Part shown: positions 8,717 through 13,502 of the stretch, one piece after another
Layout: each line of letters starts with the position of its first letter
Numbering within the stretch: the stretch's first letter is position 1
Source: Isotricha intestinalis
Lineage: Eukaryota > Ciliophora > Litostomatea > Vestibuliferida > Isotrichidae
DNA: 13,502 nt
Assembly (NCBI GenBank): GCA_023807065.1
Contig: JAJJLU010004409.1
Span: forward strand, 1 to 13,502
Direction: 5' to 3'
Notes under the pieces: model-generated
What the model saw: the letters and a program-made list of their open reading frames with translations, nothing else
What the model was told of the DNA's origin: nothing
Databases searched by the model: none
Program-made: the position numbers and the translations under genes

Positions 8717-11185
8717 ATGGAAAAAATTACATTAACTGATTATCTTGAAAAATTATACAGTGAATTTAATGATAAATTATCAAAAATAAAGGATTCAAAA
8801 TCAGAAGAATATGCTTTTAATCAATTAGAGCTTTTCATAAAAGATAAATTAAATGAAATTCAAAGAATAAAAAAGGAAAAAATAAAACAACATAAAATTT
8901 CTAAATTCAATAAAAAATCTTCTTTTGACATTCCATATAAGAAAAAAAATAATGAAAATATTCAAACTCCAAAATTAACAAAAGATTTACATCATAAAAA
9001 GAAAAATAATACCATTAAAAAATCAAAATCAAATAATAATCTATTACAAAATGTTCCAAAAATTAAAAAAATTGACAAACAAGATTTAAATAATAAGACA
9101 AAAAGATTAAATAAAACCCCTGAACCTTTAATTAAAAAAAAAATAAATAAAATTAAAAAAAATATCAATGATAATCAAAAAAATAATATCATTGACAAAA
9201 AAATTAAAGAAAAGAAAAATATCACAAATAAAAATATTAATCAACCAAAGAATTTAAATAATATAAATACAAAGAAATCATTAACCAAAAATTTAACCTT
9301 TCAAAATTCAAAAAATAAAAACAACATATCTAAAACAAGCATAGAAAAAATAAAAAAGAAAAAAAATGAAGATGAAGATATAAAAAAAAAAACAGTTAAC
9401 AATATTAAATTAATAAATTCAAAAAATAATAACCCAATAAAACAAAGTTTAAAAAGAGCAAAAACTCCAATTATTCGTAATGATGAAGAAAATATAGATA
9501 AAATGATTAATCAAAGTTCTCATATAAATATTATTTATAGAGATATTGAACCAGATGAAACTGAAATTATAAATGAATTAAATTTAAGGATTACTATTAA
9601 TAGAGAAAATAATAAAAATATTCAAACCCCAATTAATGAATATAACAATGATAATATTAAAAATGATATTGTAAATGATAATAAAAATGAAGAAAGTTCA
9701 ATTAGTGAAAAAGAAAACTCAACCAAAGAAGAATATACTGATCAAGATATTGAAAAAGAAATTGATTCAATAATAAATGAAACTGGAGATATATTTAATG
9801 ATATATATTATAAAAACACTCAAAAATTACTTAACATAAATTATGTTTATGATGAATCTAAAATCAAATATAAAAAAAATAAAATTTATATTGAAAATAT
9901 TATTGCAAATTACTATATTACTGATGAATATAGAGAAATAGAATATACTATTAAAATAAAAGCAAAAGCAGATGATCATACTTTTTTTTCTGCTTATTCT
10001 TTTCCTTTAGATTTTGTTAAAGAAATTGATACAATTGAATTAATAAATTATTCCCTCCCAATAAAAACAATTAAATGTGAAATAACAGAAAATGAACCAT
10101 TAATTCGTTTTTCAAATTTAGAATTATCAAATGATGATTTAATAGAATTAAAATTTAAAGTTAAAGGAATTAGAAAAGATAAAATAATATATTATATAAG
10201 AGATTATTTTTATGTTACTAAAAGTGCTTTTAACTCTGTTTGTGATATTAAAATTACTTTGGAACCAAAATTAATATTTTGTAATTCAATAAATAATATT
10301 TTTTCAATTGATCAAAAAGGCCATTTATTCTATAAAGGAATAATACCTGAAAACGGTTTAGAAGAAAGAATAGATATAACAAAATATTCAACAAGGTTTA
10401 AAATTAGTAAAAATATATTTTTTTTTCCACAAAAACAAACAGAAAATAATTCAACGACAATAAAATTACCAAATTTACTTCAAGGAGATAAATCAAATTA
10501 TAACGTTGAATCTTATAAAATTAAAATATTCCAAGATAATTATTTTAAACAAACAATTGAAAATCCTTATACAAATGAAAATGAAATTAAAATATCACTC
10601 CCGGATGTTCAAAGAGAAATAAAAATTATAATAGAAATGATAATAGAAAATAAATTTGTAAATTCAATAAATGAACCATTAGATTATTCCGACATAATAA
10701 AATTAACAGAAGAAGATAGAACATTTTTTTTATTAAAATCAAAAGAAATAATAAAAAATTCAAAAAAAAAAAACGAGCCTATTCCATTGAAATTATCAAG
10801 ATGGATAAATGAGAATATAAAATATGATATAAATTATAAAAAATGTGATATAACTCCAAGAGAAATTTTAATAGAAAAAAAAGGAGTATGTAAACAGTTA
10901 AGTCAATTATTAACTTATATGTTAAATTCATTAAATATAAACTCAATTTTAACAAGTGGATTAGTAAGTGATGAAACAGAAAGAGAATGTGCACCTCATG
11001 CATGGTGTACTTTTAAATATAAAAATAAATGGAGTAGTATTGATCCTACATGGAATATTAATTCTGGTTATTTACCTTTAAGTCATATTTTAATTGGATT
11101 TAAATCTTATGAAGTTTCTTATATTGGAACATCTGATTTTGATATTCAATTTGGAGATTATAAAATTGAATATTTAGATGAATAA
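8717..11185 (+). CDS. Transglutaminase-fold protein with a long Lys/Asn-rich N-terminal region
   Basis: 822 residues, ATG start, TAA stop. Residues 1-60 look helical. About 60-370 is low-complexity Lys/Asn/Ile sequence, with Thr-Pro sites (KTPEP, AKTPII) and NIQTP twice, probably disordered. About 375-560 is beta-rich (for example REIEYTIKIKAKADDHTFF). The C-terminal domain, about 690-800, is a transglutaminase core: helix SRWINENIKYD, then EKKGVC with nucleophile C725, then APHAWC with H761, then SSIDPTWN with D776. Order and spacing of Cys-His-Asp match the family. No signal peptide or membrane segment is seen, so it is probably intracellular. Members of this superfamily include crosslinking enzymes, proteases and the kyphoscoliosis-type peptidases; the reaction cannot be chosen from sequence alone. 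All three catalytic residues are present, so activity is likely. The 148-aa gene follows 94 bp downstream on the same strand. Confidence 0.88.
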   Translation: MEKITLTDYLEKLYSEFNDKLSKIKDSKSEEYAFNQLELFIKDKLNEIQRIKKEKIKQHKISKFNKKSSFDIPYKKKNNENIQTPKLTKDLHHKKKNNTIKKSKSNNNLLQNVPKIKKIDKQDLNNKTKRLNKTPEPLIKKKINKIKKNINDNQKNNIIDKKIKEKKNITNKNINQPKNLNNINTKKSLTKNLTFQNSKNKNNISKTSIEKIKKKKNEDEDIKKKTVNNIKLINSKNNNPIKQSLKRAKTPIIRNDEENIDKMINQSSHINIIYRDIEPDETEIINELNLRITINRENNKNIQTPINEYNNDNIKNDIVNDNKNEESSISEKENSTKEEYTDQDIEKEIDSIINETGDIFNDIYYKNTQKLLNINYVYDESKIKYKKNKIYIENIIANYYITDEYREIEYTIKIKAKADDHTFFSAYSFPLDFVKEIDTIELINYSLPIKTIKCEITENEPLIRFSNLELSNDDLIELKFKVKGIRKDKIIYYIRDYFYVTKSAFNSVCDIKITLEPKLIFCNSINNIFSIDQKGHLFYKGIIPENGLEERIDITKYSTRFKISKNIFFFPQKQTENNSTTIKLPNLLQGDKSNYNVESYKIKIFQDNYFKQTIENPYTNENEIKISLPDVQREIKIIIEMIIENKFVNSINEPLDYSDIIKLTEEDRTFFLLKSKEIIKNSKKKNEPIPLKLSRWINENIKYDINYKKCDITPREILIEKKGVCKQLSQLLTYMLNSLNINSILTSGLVSDETERECAPHAWCTFKYKNKWSSIDPTWNINSGYLPLSHILIGFKSYEVSYIGTSDFDIQFGDYKIEYLDE

Positions 11186-11279
11186 TTTTTATTAATTTTT
11201 TATTTTTTTATATATTGTGATTTTTATTTTTGGAAGAAGTTTAATTTTTTTTCTATTTTTTAATTGTATTTACTTGTAA

Positions 11280-11726
11280 ATGGGAGATTCCAATCTTAAT
11301 GAATTAGTTGATGAAATAGTTGAATTCACAAAATTTAATTTATTTCCTATAACATATGAAAAAATAAAATATATTTTCATAAAAATTATAGAAATTAATA
11401 AAGATACTGGTTGTTTTTATGATTTGGATAATATAATTAATGAAATATATGAAGAAAATAATGAAAAAGAAAAAAATAGATCTCTCCTAACTACATCAAG
11501 TATGAGTTATAGTTATAAAAATAGTTCCAATATTACCCAAAATGAATTTGATTCATATGGAGATAATATTTCTTTTAGTCATTCTGAAAAAGAAACAACG
11601 GATGATAATGAGAAATATATTATTGATGAAATAGCGAATAAAATTTTTATGACAATTGAATCAAAAGATATAAATGTTAGGGATTTTTTGAGGAAATATA
11701 ATGAAAAAATCACTAATTGTTATTAA
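11280..11726 (+). CDS. Unrecognised acidic protein, 148 aa
   Basis: ATG start at 11280, TAA stop, 148 residues. The first 60 residues look helical (NELVDEIVEFTKFNLF, YEKIKYIFIKIIEIN, DLDNIINEIYEE). About 61-108 is a Ser/Thr/Asn-rich, probably disordered stretch (SLLTTSSMSYSYKNSS). A second helical part is at the end (YIIDEIANKIFMTIES, VRDFLRKYNEK). No signal peptide or membrane segment is present. Two short helical parts joined by a flexible linker could suggest a small adaptor, but I recognise no family. It lies 94 bp behind the transglutaminase-fold gene on the same strand; whether they are cotranscribed cannot be said. Its 3' end faces the membrane glycoprotein gene. Confidence 0.68.
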   Translation: MGDSNLNELVDEIVEFTKFNLFPITYEKIKYIFIKIIEINKDTGCFYDLDNIINEIYEENNEKEKNRSLLTTSSMSYSYKNSSNITQNEFDSYGDNISFSHSEKETTDDNEKYIIDEIANKIFMTIESKDINVRDFLRKYNEKITNCY

Positions 11727-11916
11727 TTATATCTTCAAATTACACTTTAATAACCATATGTATTAGAAATTATTTGAAAAAAAATATAATTCAACAATAA
11801 AAAATATAATGTTATTGAAATTAAACAAAAAGATATATAAATCATAAAAATTAAATTTAAAATTTTAAAAACAAATTCCTAATTTTTTATTTTTATATTG
11901 AATTTAAAGAAAATCA

Positions 11917-13056
11917 TTAAATTTGTTGCATATTATTATAATCAACATTATCATTAGTGTCTTTCTTCATTAGTTTCATGACAACAATCGTAATAATAAC
12001 AACAATAAAGGTAATAACAACAATTGTAATAATAGTCTCTTTAATAGTAGGTTCACTTAATTCAATCACTTCTTCATCACAGGGTGTGGCTAATAGAATT
12101 TGAGATTCATTTTGATAATATCTATAAAAAGAACCTAAAATACTTGGATTTAAAATATAGTCACTTTGATTTTTTTTAAATAAAATATTAAGATAATTCT
12201 CAGTACCATTCTTCTTATTTATTAATAAAGGATTAACTTTAAAAGCTTTCATTTCACTGAAAACCAAAAATAAAGAGAGATTTTTATTACATTTAAGAAT
12301 TCTAGTGTCATTATCAATATTCTTTATTTCACAACCATAATCTTTGGTTAAATTAAATACTTTTTCAATATATTCATCAGGAAAAATACTTGGTTCTTCA
12401 TATGAAATACCTTCATTAAAAACAGCAGAAGCATACGATAAATTAACATAATCAGTTGTTTTTTTTACATTATCAGAATCAAAAATACTTCCTTTTCCAA
12501 ACCCATATCCTGTAAATTCATAAGTTATCCAGTTTGAATCAGATTCATTCTCTACAGATATATTTAATGAATTTTCTTCTTTTATTTCATCTGATGAATT
12601 GCCAAAAATAATTTTAGATTTAATATTTAATGATCTACATTTATCATTTTTATTTAGATATGATTCAAATAATATTGATTTATTAAATGAATCTAGAAAT
12701 GAAATATTATCTATTTCTTCTTTGTTTATTCCAAAACCAATGTAATTTCCCAATTCTTCGTTTTCTCCAAATTTTTGAACAATATTTATTGATTGATCAT
12801 TAATTGATGTTATATTTTCTTTACAAAAATATATTAATTTATTTTCCCCATTCAATACTATTGTTGTTGATTCATTGGAATAACATTCTTTTTTGAAAAT
12901 TATCATTGGAATATCCATTCTCATTGAAAAATCTTGATTGTTTATTTTTATTTTTGGGTTTGAAATATTAAAATCTGTAGTTAATGTTTTGTTTGAATCA
13001 CAAGATGTTTTAATTATTATGTATAAGAAAAGAAAAATTTTAATGATTTCAGACAT
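11917..13056 (-). CDS. Type I membrane glycoprotein, probable inactive pepsin-like (A1 family) protein
   Basis: 379 residues, ATG start, TAA stop. A hydrophobic signal peptide is at 1-19 (IIKIFLFLYIIIKTSC), a membrane segment at about 341-360, and a cytoplasmic tail of about 19 residues. The outer part has about fifteen Asn-x-Ser/Thr sequons. Its layout follows aspartic proteases. KINNQDFSMRMDIPM (37-51) matches the strand before the first catalytic motif, with D48-Ile-Pro where Asp-Thr-Gly is expected. GNYIGFGI (103-110) resembles 'dGIlGLG'. AVFNEGISYEEPSIFPDEYI (211-230) matches the second motif, with N214-Glu-Gly for Asp-Thr-Gly. SILGSFYRYYQNESQI (305-320) resembles 'ILG-FLR-YY-VFD'. The second Asp is missing, so peptidase activity is unlikely. 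The fold call is my inference from these motifs; the surface-protein topology is seen directly. The gene is convergent with the 148-aa gene. Confidence 0.72.
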   Translation of the reverse strand: MSEIIKIFLFLYIIIKTSCDSNKTLTTDFNISNPKIKINNQDFSMRMDIPMIIFKKECYSNESTTIVLNGENKLIYFCKENITSINDQSINIVQKFGENEELGNYIGFGINKEEIDNISFLDSFNKSILFESYLNKNDKCRSLNIKSKIIFGNSSDEIKEENSLNISVENESDSNWITYEFTGYGFGKGSIFDSDNVKKTTDYVNLSYASAVFNEGISYEEPSIFPDEYIEKVFNLTKDYGCEIKNIDNDTRILKCNKNLSLFLVFSEMKAFKVNPLLINKKNGTENYLNILFKKNQSDYILNPSILGSFYRYYQNESQILLATPCDEEVIELSEPTIKETIITIVVITFIVVIITIVVMKLMKKDTNDNVDYNNMQQI

Positions 13057-13263
13057 TTTGTATTATAATTTTATTTTTAATAAAATAAGATTTTTAATTA
13101 TTTTTGAAAAGAGATATTTTTTATTAATCATCAATAAATTATTTAAGGTTATTTTTTATCAATTTTCTATAATAACCGATGAATTGAAAATTCATTTATT
13201 AAATATTTAATTTATCATCATTTCTCAATTCCAATTGAAAAATAAAAGGATAAATAAAATTTT

Positions 13264-13302
13264 AAAGTAAATTTACTTAAAACTAAAAGTAAAATTTACT
13301 TA
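13264..13302. repeat. Tandem pair of A/T-rich palindromes
   Basis: AAGTAAATTTACTT at 13265-13278 is a perfect 14-bp palindrome. A second copy, AAGTAAAATTTACTT at 13287-13301, has one extra A. They lie just beyond the stop of the right-edge gene, in its likely 3' untranslated region, exactly where the inverted terminal repeats stop matching. They could form a hairpin in RNA or DNA. They have no counterpart after the left-edge gene. Confidence 0.6.
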
Positions 13303-13307
13303 AATAT

Positions 13308-13502
13308 TTAGTTTTTTAATCTTTTTCTAAATTCATTTTTAGGATTATTTTCATGAATAAAAGAAGAAAAATATTTAGAATAGAAATATTTTGGATTATT
13401 TAAATTTAAAGAATTTTTTTCAATATTACTTTTAATTATATCAAGAGTATTTTTTTTATTTGATATAATACTTTCCTTAATTAAATTTTCACTATTCTTT
13501 AT
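13308..13502 (-). CDS. 3' end of a second copy of the edge gene (5' end outside window)
   Basis: Read on the minus strand from the last base, the frame is open for 64 codons and ends in TAA at 13308-13310. The protein is identical to residues 1-64 of the left-edge fragment except Phe for Val at position 48. It stops immediately where the left copy continues with Leu-Ala-Lys and 22 more residues. This copy is therefore either naturally shorter or truncated by sequence change after the shared part. The start lies right of the window. The family is not recognised. Its stop faces inwards, as in the left copy, so the two genes point towards each other across the window. Confidence 0.68.
   Translation of the reverse strand: MKNSENLIKESIISNKKNTLDIIKSNIEKNSLNLNNPKYFYSKYFSSFIHENNPKNEFRKRLKN
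13311..13502. repeat. Right copy of the 192-bp inverted terminal repeat
   Basis: This is the reverse complement of 1-192 with one mismatch at 13361, no indels, and the outer end at the same base of the repeat as the left copy. The single difference shows that it is not the same reads placed twice without change. Inside the repeat boundary the sequences diverge at once: the left copy goes on coding, while this copy has a stop followed by palindromic A/T sequence. Confidence 0.97.

Noticed and set aside
10779..11003. 74-codon frame on the minus strand
   Set aside because: It lies wholly inside the transglutaminase core and is antisense to its catalytic region; a shadow frame rich in Leu/His.
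12938..13210. 90-codon frame on the plus strand
   Set aside because: It overlaps the signal-peptide end of the membrane glycoprotein on the opposite strand and is rich in Phe/Ile as expected of an antisense shadow.
1..13502. Polinton/Maverick, other large DNA transposon or linear plasmid suggested by the terminal inverted repeats
   Set aside because: No DNA polymerase B, integrase, transposase, capsid or packaging ATPase is encoded, the repeats are coding 3' ends of a gene, and the interior genes are ordinary cellular types.
1..13502. CRISPR array, tRNA, rRNA or regular tandem repeats
   Set aside because: No regularly spaced repeats and no structured G/C-containing RNA-gene-like stretch were seen by eye on either strand.

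Overview
The window is 13.5 kb of extremely AT-rich DNA (roughly four bases in five by eye) from a unicellular eukaryote. The eukaryotic evidence is a DUSP-type ubiquitin-specific protease, a beta-propeller protein with a basic nuclear-type tail, and a signal-peptide/sequon-rich/single-TM surface protein. Genes are intronless as far as can be seen, rich in Lys/Asn/Ile, and every visible stop is TAA, so the standard code fits. The lineage cannot be fixed from this window; an AT-biased protist (parabasalid, amoebozoan or similar) is plausible.

Layout, left to right: (a) 1-270, the 3' end of an unrecognised gene entering from the left edge; (b) 271-1341, about 1.1 kb without an intact gene, with short coding-like relics; (c) a divergent pair, the DUSP-USP deubiquitinase (minus, 1342-4422) and the propeller protein (plus, 4658-5650), sharing a 235-bp spacer; (d) 5651-7983, 2.3 kb without an intact gene, containing plus-strand relics (about 6745-7269) and a decayed 25-residue leucine-rich-repeat gene of the BspA/DUF285 type on the minus strand (about 7450-7800); (e) a second divergent pair, a 197-aa Lys-rich orphan (minus, 7984-8577) and an 822-aa transglutaminase-fold protein (plus, 8717-11185), sharing 139 bp; (f) a 148-aa orphan (plus, 11280-11726); (g) a 379-aa type I membrane glycoprotein (minus, 11917-13056) that reads like a pepsin-fold protein with both catalytic motifs changed; (h) 13308-13502, the 3' end of a second copy of the edge gene, entering from the right on the minus strand.

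The outermost 192 bp at the two ends are inverted copies with one mismatch and no indels. Both start at exactly the same base and both lie in the coding part of the edge gene. This may be a real inverted gene duplication that stopped an assembler, or terminal repeats of a larger unit. No polymerase, integrase, transposase, capsid or telomeric repeat is visible, so I do not call the window a mobile element.

The genes do not form one obvious pathway. Ubiquitin removal, a cysteine-protease/transglutaminase fold and a pepsin-like pseudoenzyme share only a loose protein-processing theme. I found no convincing new multi-gene system. The items most worth follow-up are the pseudo-aspartic protease, the inverted edge genes and the decaying repeat gene.
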